DNA from: Spirochaetaceae bacterium
Lineage (GTDB): Bacteria > Spirochaetota > Spirochaetia > SZUA-6 > Bin103
Assembly: GCA_028820215.1 (NCBI GenBank)
Contig: JAPPKD010000338.1
Span: 1 to 20,405 of the forward strand
Length of the DNA stretch: 20,405 bases
Reading direction: 5' to 3'
Shown: one piece after another, positions 13,894-20,405 of the stretch
Layout of the letters: each line of letters opens with the position of its first letter
Position numbering within the stretch: the first letter of the stretch is position 1
The notes under the pieces: model-generated
The model's input: the letters and a program-made list of their open reading frames with translations, nothing else
Databases searched by the model: none
Told to the model about the DNA's origin: nothing
Position numbers and translations under genes: made by a program

Positions 13894-15023
13894 TGAGTTG
13901 GCGAGTGACCGATCGCATGACCATCTACCGGGAAGAGGGCTTCTATGCGCTCTCGCCCTGCGTGAACCGGACTCCCGGCGGCGACCTGCTGATGACCTTC
14001 CAGCGCGCCCCCCACGTCAGCCTGCCCAACCACAAGCATCCGCTATTCAACGTGCAAGCGTGCCGATCCAGTGACGAGGGGCGGACCTGGAGCGACGCGT
14101 ACCTGGTGACCATCGACCCGCTGGGCGGGGTCATGGACCGGAGCTGCCACACGCTTCCGGACGGCAGCATCTTCCTGCACTCCTCGTGCTCGGAGCTGGT
14201 GCCGGCCGAAGGATCGCCCGCGCACGGGCGGGACTGGACCGTACGTTTCGGGATGCCGTTCTGGGTCCGGTCCACCGACGACGGCTACACCTGGACCATG
14301 CCGGTGCGCTTCCCGCCGCTCCCGGACGCGATCAACGGCCATCCGTCCGAGCACACCGGCGTGAGCCGCAGCGGGCTGCTGGCGATGCCGGACGGACGCC
14401 TGTTCCTGCCGAGCAAGGCCACGGACATCAGCCACGAGTTCCGCTACTTCGGCATGCTGCGGATCTCCCGTGACATGGGCGAGACCTGGGAGTACGGCGG
14501 CCGGATCTGCGAGGACGAAGTCGCCCATTTCAGCGAGCCGACCATCCACCGCACTCCCTCCGGCCGCATCCTGGTGCTGTACCGGTGCCACGCGAACGCC
14601 CTGGGGCCGGAAATCGTCCGCCAGCAGGGCTTCACCGGGCCGCACGTCACCGACCCCAGCTTCGAGGACCGCCTGCTGGTGCTCGTCCACTCCGACGACG
14701 GCGGGCGCACCTGGTCGCCGTGGCGGCCGACCATGATCCACGGCAGCCCCGGGCACATGCTGGGGCTGCGCGACGGACGCATCTTCCTGACCGTCGGCAC
14801 GCGCTGGGCCGGCCAGCGCGGCTGCTCGGCGCGCATCCTGGATCCCGAGGGAGAGAACCTCGACACCGCACCGGAGATCATCATCCGCGACGACGCGATC
14901 AGCCCCGACTGCGGCTATCCCTGGTCGGTGGAGCTCGACGACGGGCGCGTGCTGGTCACCTACTGGCACCACTTCGAGGACGACCTTCGCGGCATCGAGG
15001 GCGCGATCCTCGAAGAGGTGTAG
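13893..15023 (+). CDS. Sialidase-like BNR beta-propeller protein (intact copy)
   Basis: This is a 376-residue protein with four clear Asp boxes: SSDEGRTW (59-66), STDDGYTW (127-134), SRDMGETW (192-199) and SDDGGRTW (267-274). They mark a sialidase-superfamily propeller. Arg residues that could bind a carboxylate are frequent (for example VNRTPGG near 24-30, IHRTPSGR near 218-225 and VGTRWAGQR near 301-309). However, the FRIP motif of bacterial neuraminidases is absent and there is no signal peptide, so a cytoplasmic enzyme or binding protein of unknown substrate is the safest reading. It is the unbroken paralogue of 10958-12087. It converges with the minus-strand propeller gene, with 11 bases between their stops. 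Confidence 0.85.
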   Translation: MSWRVTDRMTIYREEGFYALSPCVNRTPGGDLLMTFQRAPHVSLPNHKHPLFNVQACRSSDEGRTWSDAYLVTIDPLGGVMDRSCHTLPDGSIFLHSSCSELVPAEGSPAHGRDWTVRFGMPFWVRSTDDGYTWTMPVRFPPLPDAINGHPSEHTGVSRSGLLAMPDGRLFLPSKATDISHEFRYFGMLRISRDMGETWEYGGRICEDEVAHFSEPTIHRTPSGRILVLYRCHANALGPEIVRQQGFTGPHVTDPSFEDRLLVLVHSDDGGRTWSPWRPTMIHGSPGHMLGLRDGRIFLTVGTRWAGQRGCSARILDPEGENLDTAPEIIIRDDAISPDCGYPWSVELDDGRVLVTYWHHFEDDLRGIEGAILEEV

Positions 15024-15034
15024 TCAGCCGCGGC

Positions 15035-15991
15035 TCAGAGGGACACGGACGCCAGGTAGATGTCGCAGGGGCCGTGGGTGACCCGCTCGTCGGAATCGGG
15101 ATACTCGTGCCCGGAGTAGTAGGCGATCAGGACTTCGTTCCCGCTGACCGCATACAGGCCTGAATAGCCGGTGTCGCGGCCGCTCGGCAGATACAGGCCG
15201 AGCTCCAGCGCCCCGTCCCGGTACTCGAACACGGCGGTCCTGGGCTCGCCGCTCTCGTCCGCGGCCCTGCCGGCGATGACCACGCGATCGCCCACCCGCG
15301 CCGGGGCCGCTCCCTGCAGCGCGTGCGGGACGATCGTGCGCTCCCACTCCACGTAGGGCGGCGGGGCCGTCGCCAGCACGGCGCGCGGCAGCTTGGTGCG
15401 CACCACGGCCAGCAGGCGCCCGTCAGGCAGCGGGCACAGCGCCGTCTCGCTGGGGATGCGCGAGTACTCCTCGGAGCCGCGCACCACCTCGGAGACCCAG
15501 TGCCAGCGCTCGCCGTCGGTCGAGGTCAACAGGTCGACCGTGCCGCTCATGCCCTCCGACACGTGGCCGCAGTCGTCGCAGGTCAGGTAGTAGCGGCCGT
15601 CCAGCTCGATCGGCGTCCAGAAGTCGTGGTTGGCCACGAAACAGCGGCGCGGCTCCGTCCACGTCTTCAGGTCGCGCGTCTCGGCGACCACCTCGCGCGA
15701 GGGGAAGCCCTGGAAGTCGTCTCCCTCCCAGTCGCCCTGCACCCCGTAGATCAGCATCCGGTCGCCGAGCGGCAGGAGCTGCGGATCGAAGCTGGTGGCC
15801 GCCATGGCGACGCAGGTGTCCCAGGTCTCCAGATCGGTGGAGGAAATGACGCGCAAGTGGCCGTCGAGCGCGCCGTGATGGTGGGCGTCGACGAAGCAGA
15901 TGTGGTACGCGCCGCGCCAGCGGACGAAGTTGCCGACGCACAGGTTGTGGCGGCCGTTCGAGAACACGGTCCTGACCCAGTTCAGTCTCAT
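15035..15991 (-). CDS. Sialidase-like short beta-propeller protein (paralogue of 12095-13111)
   Basis: This is a protein of 318 residues. The start is the ATG at 15991, which overlaps the stop of the upstream gene by four bases (15988-15991), not the much longer open frame that runs back through that gene. The N terminus reads SNGRHNLCVGNFVRWRGAYHI, followed by blades with STDLETWDT, TRDLKTWTEP and STDGERWHW turns and the end YSGLYAVSGNEVLIAYYSGHEYP. The motif order matches the plus-strand gene at 12095, so the two are paralogues on opposite strands. There is no signal peptide. DP-LL and HNL-type motifs near the N terminus resemble GH43/GH32-like five-bladed propellers, but catalytic acids cannot be assigned with confidence. 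Confidence 0.8.
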   Translation of the reverse strand: MRLNWVRTVFSNGRHNLCVGNFVRWRGAYHICFVDAHHHGALDGHLRVISSTDLETWDTCVAMAATSFDPQLLPLGDRMLIYGVQGDWEGDDFQGFPSREVVAETRDLKTWTEPRRCFVANHDFWTPIELDGRYYLTCDDCGHVSEGMSGTVDLLTSTDGERWHWVSEVVRGSEEYSRIPSETALCPLPDGRLLAVVRTKLPRAVLATAPPPYVEWERTIVPHALQGAAPARVGDRVVIAGRAADESGEPRTAVFEYRDGALELGLYLPSGRDTGYSGLYAVSGNEVLIAYYSGHEYPDSDERVTHGPCDIYLASVSL

Positions 15992-17277
15992 GCCGCGAAC
16001 AGATCCTGCGAGTAGCGGTAGGCGAGGCAGCACGTGCCCCAGTCCGGGTGGTCGAGGTCCATCAGCGAGTACGCGGTGGTGACCACCAGCCCGTCGTCGT
16101 AGCAGACCGTGCTGGGGTAGCCGCAGTCCCAACTGAATGCGCGGTCGGAGATCACGTATTCGGTCTCCAGGTCGAAGTGCTCGCCGCCGTCGCGGCTGAC
16201 GATGGCGCGCACGCCGAACGGATAGGCGCGGTAGCCGTAGGTGATCAGCACGATGCCGTTGGCCAGCCGCGTGACGCTGCCGGGCGACGGTTTCTGCGGC
16301 TTGCCGTTGACCATCCGCCAGTGGCCGGGCCGCCGCAGGTTGGCCAGGCGCTCGGGCGGCGTGCCGGTGCTCAGGCAACCTTCCTCCCAGCGCGGCCACG
16401 TCCTGCCGCCGTCTTGGGACCAGGCGAGCCAGTTCGGCTGGTGGTTGTGGCGCACGTAGGCGACCCAGCGGTCTTCGGTCAGTGGCAGGAAGCCGGTCTC
16501 GCTCCAGCCGCTCCTGATCTCGGTCGGCTCCTCCCAGGTGAGCCCGCCGTCCGTCGAGCGGTACAGAAAGTTCACCCGCTCGTGCGCGGAGGGGTCGGCC
16601 TCGTGGATCTCGTCGCTCTGGTGGCCGCGCGCCATGAACACCAGCGTGCCGTCGGCCAGCCGCACCATCTGCCCGTGCGGGCGCACGAAGATGCCGCGTC
16701 CCGGCATGTCGATCAGCGTCGGCTCCGACCAGGTGGCGCCGCCGTCCGTGGAGCGCACCACCTCCAGGTGCTCCTCGCGGCGGGCGCGCGGGTCGGGGTC
16801 GTCCTCCCGCGATGCCTCCACCTCGCCGAACAGGAGGCCGTACACGACCACCAGCGTGCCGTCGGACGCCTGTCCCAGGGAGTGGTCGCGATAGTCGAGC
16901 TGATCGTCCGGCTCGCCGCGCGCCACCAGCCGGTAGTCGGACCAGGAGGCGCCACGGTCCTCCGAGAACGAGATGCTGACCTCGCTGCCGGTGCCGACGT
17001 GCGGCGCGCCGGTGCGCGTCAGGCAGGCGAGCCGCCCGTCGTCCATCTTCAGCAGCACCGGGATCAGGCCGCCGCCGGGGGAGAACGGCGGCACGGGGTC
17101 GGTGACCGAGCCGAAGGAGGCACGCTCCGGGTCGGCCCGGGACTCCGGGTACATCAGGAAGTACGATTCAACGGCCTCGGGCTTGTCCTCCTGCGCGCAC
17201 AGCCAGCGGTGGCCGGTGGCGACGACCGGAGTCGCCTCGATCCGATCCGTCAACGATACCTCGCGCAATTCGGCCAT
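15988..17277 (-). CDS. Sialidase-family BNR-repeat beta-propeller protein
   Basis: This is a protein of 429 residues. The ATG at 17277 has a textbook AAGGAGG about six bases upstream, which rules out the longer open frame reaching 17364. Five Asp-box turns are visible: SEDRGASW (105-112), STDGGATW (176-183), STDGGLTW (241-248), SQDGGRTW (287-294) and SRDGGEHF further on. The spacing fits a six-bladed sialidase-superfamily propeller. Between them are loops such as GIFVRPHGQMVRLADG and FDLETEYVISDRAFSWDCGYPSTV (two motifs), the latter resembling RDDAISPDCGYPYSVE of the other large propellers, so all three share ancestry at that blade. No export signal is seen. It is the first gene of a two-gene minus-strand operon and is transcribed divergently from the hydrolase-like gene at 17354. 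Confidence 0.85.
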   Translation of the reverse strand: MAELREVSLTDRIEATPVVATGHRWLCAQEDKPEAVESYFLMYPESRADPERASFGSVTDPVPPFSPGGGLIPVLLKMDDGRLACLTRTGAPHVGTGSEVSISFSEDRGASWSDYRLVARGEPDDQLDYRDHSLGQASDGTLVVVYGLLFGEVEASREDDPDPRARREEHLEVVRSTDGGATWSEPTLIDMPGRGIFVRPHGQMVRLADGTLVFMARGHQSDEIHEADPSAHERVNFLYRSTDGGLTWEEPTEIRSGWSETGFLPLTEDRWVAYVRHNHQPNWLAWSQDGGRTWPRWEEGCLSTGTPPERLANLRRPGHWRMVNGKPQKPSPGSVTRLANGIVLITYGYRAYPFGVRAIVSRDGGEHFDLETEYVISDRAFSWDCGYPSTVCYDDGLVVTTAYSLMDLDHPDWGTCCLAYRYSQDLFAA

Positions 17278-17353
17278 CCGCCGCCTCCTTCGCAGAGCGG
17301 CCAGCGTCCTACGATTGCGGCCGCCACGCAAGAGGTCTACCGTGGGAGGCGCC
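17278..17353. promoter_or_regulatory. Divergent promoter region between the propeller operon and the hydrolase-like gene
   Basis: Only 76 bases separate two oppositely transcribed starts. The minus strand holds AAGGAGG just inside the left edge, and the plus strand holds GGGAGG at 17344-17349, four bases before the ATG at 17354. TACGAT at 17310-17315 could be a plus-strand -10, and its near-symmetry gives ATCGTA on the other strand. No -35 or operator dyad is clear. Both operons may share one control point. Confidence 0.45.
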
Positions 17354-18940
17354 ATGTCGGTCATCTACATCAGCGATCCGTCCAGCGTCGCCACCCGTTA
17401 CCTGCCGGACCCGGCCACCGAGGAGTCGCTCCGCGAGTGGATCGACGACGTGGCCGACGCCGGCATCGACCTGTTCATCCAGGAGGCATACACCCAGGGC
17501 TGGACCACCTACTGGCGCACCGACGGCTTCGACTACGACGCCAGGCCGCAGCACCGCCGGTTCCTGCCCCTGCTCGACAGCGGCCGACAGCCGCTGGGCA
17601 TCCTGGCAGACCAGTGCCGCAGGCGCGGCGTCCGCTTCGGCGCCGGCATCCGCATGAACGACAACCACGGCGCCGTCTCCACCGCCCAGGGGGTGGGCGC
17701 CGGCGCCGGCTTCATCGTCGACAACCCGCACCTGCAGCTTCAGGAAGCGCCGCCCGGCGTGCTCTACGCGGAGTCCACCCCGCTCGACTTCACCCACGAG
17801 GAGGTGCGCGCCTTCCTGCTGAGCGCGATCACGCGCCTGGTGGACACCATCGACGTGGGCGGCATCGAGATCTGCTACCGCGACCATCGCTACTTCCCGC
17901 CAGGCACCGGCCGCGACCGCCGGGACCGGATGACCGACCTGGTCGCCGCCATCCGCTCGATGCTCGATGCCGCCGGCGAGCGCCGTGGCACGACCGAGCG
18001 GCTGTTCCTGGGCGCGCACGTGTTCGCCACCATCGACGAGTGCGCGGACCTGGGCCTGGACGCGCCGGCCTGGGCGCAGGACGGGCTGGTCGACTATCTC
18101 AGCCCGGCGGACTGCATGTACGCCGAGTACAACCTGCCCTACGACGAGTGGGCGGCCGTGACCGCGGACACGGCCTGCCGGCTCTATCCGTCGATCATGC
18201 CCTGGACGGGCATCATCGCCCGCCGCCGCAACGCCCAGCAGCCGGCCGACCAGGACCAGCAGCGGGCGCTGGCGCACACCATGTACGCGCAGGGCGCCGA
18301 CGGCGTGTCGCTGTACAACCACTTCGAGATCATGCACGGCGGCGGCGGCGCGCACGCGCCGTTCTATCCGATGGCGCTGCACGACGCCCGCCACGTCCGT
18401 TCCGACGGATGCGCCCTGGGCGGGCGCAGGCACTACGTGTTCGACGCCACCTGGGGCGGCTTCACCGGCTTCGGCGACGGCTGCACCTCCACCGGCGCGG
18501 TCAAGGCACAGCGCGCGATCATCGAGCGGCCGGCCGGCGCCGCGGAGTACGTCTTTCGCCTCTACGAGGACTTCGACGGCATCGCGTTCGCCCAGCTCCT
18601 ATTCCGCGCCTATCACATGACGCTGGCGGACGACCTCGCGATCACCCTGAACGGGCAGCCGGTCCCGGCCCGTGGCCGCAAGCGCCGCGACGACGAGATC
18701 CGCACCGACCTCCGTCCGGACGACACCGAGTACGAGTTCGCCCGCGGGGCGATGACCCGCGAGGCCCGCCCGTGCGTGACGTACTGGTTCCCGCTCACCG
18801 CCGACCTGTGCGTACGCGGCGAGAACCGGCTCGGCCTCGCGCTCACCGCGAGCGACCCCGAGGCGGCCGACAGCATCGTCGTCGAGGAGGTCGAGGTCTT
18901 CGTCGTGCCTGCGACCGAGCATGAGCTCCCCGCCGATTGA
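17354..18940 (+). CDS. Glycosyl-hydrolase-like TIM-barrel protein with C-terminal beta domain
   Basis: This is a protein of 528 residues from the ATG at 17354, which has GGGAGG four bases upstream. The N-terminal 370 residues look like a TIM barrel of the glycosyl-hydrolase-like (GHL10-type) group: DDVADAGIDLFIQEAYTQGW (31-50), DQCRRRGVRFGAGIRMND (86-103), LDFTHEEVRAF (144-154), VGGIEICYRDHRYF (168-181) with Glu172 at a barrel strand end, and HTMYAQGADGVSLYNHFE later. The last 130 residues form a beta-rich domain (LADDLAITLNGQPV, ENRLGLAL) typical of carbohydrate enzymes. There is no signal peptide. Similar proteins are annotated as family 10 glycosyl hydrolases without proven activity. It overlaps the ABC ATPase gene by 20 bases, so the two are coupled. 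Confidence 0.7.
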   Translation: MSVIYISDPSSVATRYLPDPATEESLREWIDDVADAGIDLFIQEAYTQGWTTYWRTDGFDYDARPQHRRFLPLLDSGRQPLGILADQCRRRGVRFGAGIRMNDNHGAVSTAQGVGAGAGFIVDNPHLQLQEAPPGVLYAESTPLDFTHEEVRAFLLSAITRLVDTIDVGGIEICYRDHRYFPPGTGRDRRDRMTDLVAAIRSMLDAAGERRGTTERLFLGAHVFATIDECADLGLDAPAWAQDGLVDYLSPADCMYAEYNLPYDEWAAVTADTACRLYPSIMPWTGIIARRRNAQQPADQDQQRALAHTMYAQGADGVSLYNHFEIMHGGGGAHAPFYPMALHDARHVRSDGCALGGRRHYVFDATWGGFTGFGDGCTSTGAVKAQRAIIERPAGAAEYVFRLYEDFDGIAFAQLLFRAYHMTLADDLAITLNGQPVPARGRKRRDDEIRTDLRPDDTEYEFARGAMTREARPCVTYWFPLTADLCVRGENRLGLALTASDPEAADSIVVEEVEVFVVPATEHELPAD

Positions 18941-19823
18941 GGTCAGGAGTCTCCACAAACGGTACAAGCAGGGCACGTGGGCCAACCGCGACATCACCCT
19001 GTCCGCGGTCCAGGGAGAGATCCTGGGCGTCGTGGGTCCCAACGGCGCCGGCAAGACCACGCTGGTCCGCCAGGTCACGACGGAGCTGCTTCCCACGTCC
19101 GGCGAGGTGCGCGTGTTCGGCATCGACGCGGTCGCGCGTCCGCGCGAGGTGAAGGGCCTGATGGGCGTGATGCCGCAGGAGGCAACGCTCTACTGGGGTC
19201 TCAGCGTCCACCACCAGTTCCGGATCTTCGGCAAGCTCCGCGGCCTGCCGGCCCGGATCGCGCGCCGGCGGCGTGATGAGCTGATCGCCGATCTCGACCT
19301 GGAGGAACACCGGAGCAAGAGCACGGAGACGCTCTCCGGAGGACTGCGGAGGCGCGTCCTGCTCGGGATCGCCGCGATCGCCGACTCCCCGCTGTTGATC
19401 CTGGACGAACCGAGCGTCGGACTCGACCCCGAAGCCCGGCACGGTCTGTGGGATCTGCTGCGGCGCTACCGGCAGGAAGGCAAGACCGTCCTCCTGACCA
19501 CCCATTACATGGAGGAGGCGGAAGCGCTCTGCGACCGCGTCGCCATCGTCCAGGATGGTTCCCTGCTGGCGCTCGACACGGTCGGCGCCCTGCAGTCCGC
19601 GTACGGCTACCGGTACAAGGTCACCTTCACCACCACCGCGGGCACGCGGAGCCTCCACGGCAATGACGACCGGCAGCTCGTGGAACGGATGCGGGCGATG
19701 CGCATCGATCGGTACAGCCTGACAAGCACGACCCTGGAAGACGTCTATCTGGCGCTGACCGGCGCAGGACCGGAGTCAGCCGCGGAAGAGGATGGCGACG
19801 ATGAGCACCCTTCGTCCGACTGA
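18921..19823 (+). CDS. ABC transporter ATP-binding subunit (ABC-2/DrrA-like exporter)
   Basis: This is a 300-residue ATPase with a complete set of motifs: Walker A GPNGAGKTT (39-47), Q-loop Gln86 in GVMPQEATL, signature LSGGLRRRV (138-146), Walker B LLILDEPSVGLDP (158-170) and the switch His195 in LLTTHYMEEAE. The signature lacks the usual Gln after LSGG (Leu instead), as in many DrrA/CcmA-like subunits. After residue 215 comes a short C-terminal domain as found in ABC-2 exporters of drugs, lipids or polysaccharide. It begins inside the end of the hydrolase-like gene, in another frame, and its 3' end overlaps the permease start by 23 bases, so the three form one operon. Confidence 0.92.
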   Translation: MSSPPIEVRSLHKRYKQGTWANRDITLSAVQGEILGVVGPNGAGKTTLVRQVTTELLPTSGEVRVFGIDAVARPREVKGLMGVMPQEATLYWGLSVHHQFRIFGKLRGLPARIARRRRDELIADLDLEEHRSKSTETLSGGLRRRVLLGIAAIADSPLLILDEPSVGLDPEARHGLWDLLRRYRQEGKTVLLTTHYMEEAEALCDRVAIVQDGSLLALDTVGALQSAYGYRYKVTFTTTAGTRSLHGNDDRQLVERMRAMRIDRYSLTSTTLEDVYLALTGAGPESAAEEDGDDEHPSSD

Positions 19824-20355
19824 CGACCGGTGCAGGACAGGCGGGGTCCGCAAGTTCCTGCTGGACTCCATCAGCATCTTCGAGATCAACGCCATTCCCT
19901 CGCTCCGGTACTGGTACGTCACGGTGGTGCTGGCCGCTGCGTTCCCCCTGCCGTGGTTCTTCGTGACCCGCACCATCGCCCCGGACGATCCGCAGGTCGT
20001 GCTCAGGCTATTGGCCGGTACGATGGTGTTCGGCGTCGCCTTCTCGATCGGCATGTTCGTCGGGCAGAACCTCAACGGACAGCGCTTCCAGGGCAGCCTC
20101 AAGCTCCTCATCGCCATGCCGGTGTCGAAGGGCGCATTCGTGCTCGGATCCCTGCTGCATGCGTCGCTGTCGGGCATCGTGACGCTGGTCGTGCTCCTCG
20201 GTTTCGGAGCGGCGATCGACGTGGGGTGGGATCTCACCTGGGGCCTGATTCCGTCGCTCCTGCTGGCCGCGCTAACGATGGCGGGCCTGACGATGTTCGT
20301 GGTCGGCTTCGCTCCCAACGCGCAGGTGGGCGGTCTCGCGACCGGCCTGTTGTGA
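19801..20355 (+). pseudogene. ABC-2 type permease, truncated
   Basis: This is an open frame of 184 residues from the ATG at 19801, preceded by GGAAGAGG with a nine-base spacer; an ATG at 19792 is in frame but touches that sequence. Membrane segments can be seen at about 38-58, 70-90, 112-136, 148-170 and a truncated last one. The motif RFQGSLKLLIAMPVSKGAFVLG (95-116, two parts) is the cytoplasmic loop typical of ABC-2 permeases, which reach 240-280 residues. The frame stops at 20353-20355, within the last membrane helix (GGLATGLL), where the sequence changes character, so it has lost roughly the final third. The truncation coincides with the IS-like end described separately. A disabled transporter is likely unless a second copy exists. 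Confidence 0.7.
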
Positions 20356-20405
20356 GCCAATTGCGGTGTTCCAAGTGCAATGATGGCAATGAGATATAGG
20401 AGGGG
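20351..20405. mobile_element. Left end of a probable IS21-like insertion sequence (partial)
   Basis: From TGT at 20351 the bases become poorer in G+C (25 of the 50 bases 20356-20405) and no longer continue the permease. Two degenerate repeats GTGAGCCAATTGCGGTG (20352-20368) and GTGCAATGATGGCAATG (about 20375-20391) follow each other, resembling the multiple terminal repeats of IS21-family elements, which start with TG. AGGAGG at 20398-20403 is a strong ribosome binding site, so a gene, probably a transposase, should start just beyond the window. No transposase coding is visible, so the family assignment rests on these end features alone. Confidence 0.4.

Noticed and set aside
13526..14074. 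A plus-strand open frame of 182 codons between the VapBC genes and the propeller
   Set aside because: It is antisense to vapB and then runs out of frame into the propeller gene. It has no ribosome binding site and no domain.
13893..15023. Calling this gene a true neuraminidase (nanH)
   Set aside because: Asp boxes show the fold only. The FRIP motif and export signal are absent, so a specific enzyme name is not supported.
15026..15035. AGCCGCGGCT palindrome between convergent genes
   Set aside because: It is a ten-base palindrome in GC-rich DNA with no loop and no T-run, which is expected by chance.
16048..18924. A 958-codon open frame on the plus strand
   Set aside because: It covers the antisense of the minus-strand propeller and an out-of-frame reading of the hydrolase-like gene. 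The product is Arg, Gly and Pro rich without recognisable domains.

Overview
The window is high-GC bacterial DNA, densely coding. A 60-base sample at 3301-3360 holds 45 G+C, while one inside the ATPase pair at 9301-9360 holds 33. N-terminal export signals, a PQQ-type sugar dehydrogenase, a CPA2 antiporter and many sialidase-like propeller genes suggest a Gram-negative-type environmental heterotroph, perhaps from a host-associated or marine lineage. I cannot name the phylum. Both strong Shine-Dalgarno starts and apparently leaderless starts occur: a -10-like hexamer lies 7-8 bases before the ATG at four genes.

Layout. Bases 2-1482 hold the end of an SMC/Rad50-like ATPase and a small PD-(D/E)XK-like protein, and look like the edge of an accessory or defence locus. 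After about 350 bases without a gene come a secreted Spondin_N protein, a YbaK-type deacylase, a soluble aldose dehydrogenase and a GFO/IDH/MocA oxidoreductase. The last three are joined by 1-4 base overlaps. A CPA2 cation:proton antiporter (5192-6841) follows.

Bases 6884-10895 hold a self-contained two-gene unit. A 35-bp palindrome made of two 14-bp operators precedes an AAA/STAND-type ATPase, which overlaps by four bases a second, larger ATPase carrying a winged helix and six tandem 43-residue TPR-like repeats. Its lower GC and private operator suggest an acquired regulatory or conflict system; this is the best candidate for something undescribed.

Bases 10958-17277 hold a cluster of five Asp-box or related beta-propeller genes. 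Two are near-identical paralogues (10958-12087, broken by one missing base, and 13893-15023, intact) that share a promoter. Two shorter propellers (12095-13111 plus, 15035-15991 minus) are paralogous to each other. A fifth, 429-residue protein is encoded on the minus strand. A VapBC toxin-antitoxin pair on the minus strand sits between the two modules.

Bases 17354-20350 run rightward from a divergent promoter region: a glycosyl-hydrolase-like TIM-barrel protein, an ABC-2 type ATPase, and an ABC-2 permease that stops after 184 codons. At that stop the composition changes and the sequence resembles the left end of an IS21-type element, with a strong ribosome binding site at the window edge. Propellers, hydrolase, sugar dehydrogenase and oxidoreductase together point to carbohydrate or glycoconjugate metabolism, but no substrate can be read from the sequence.
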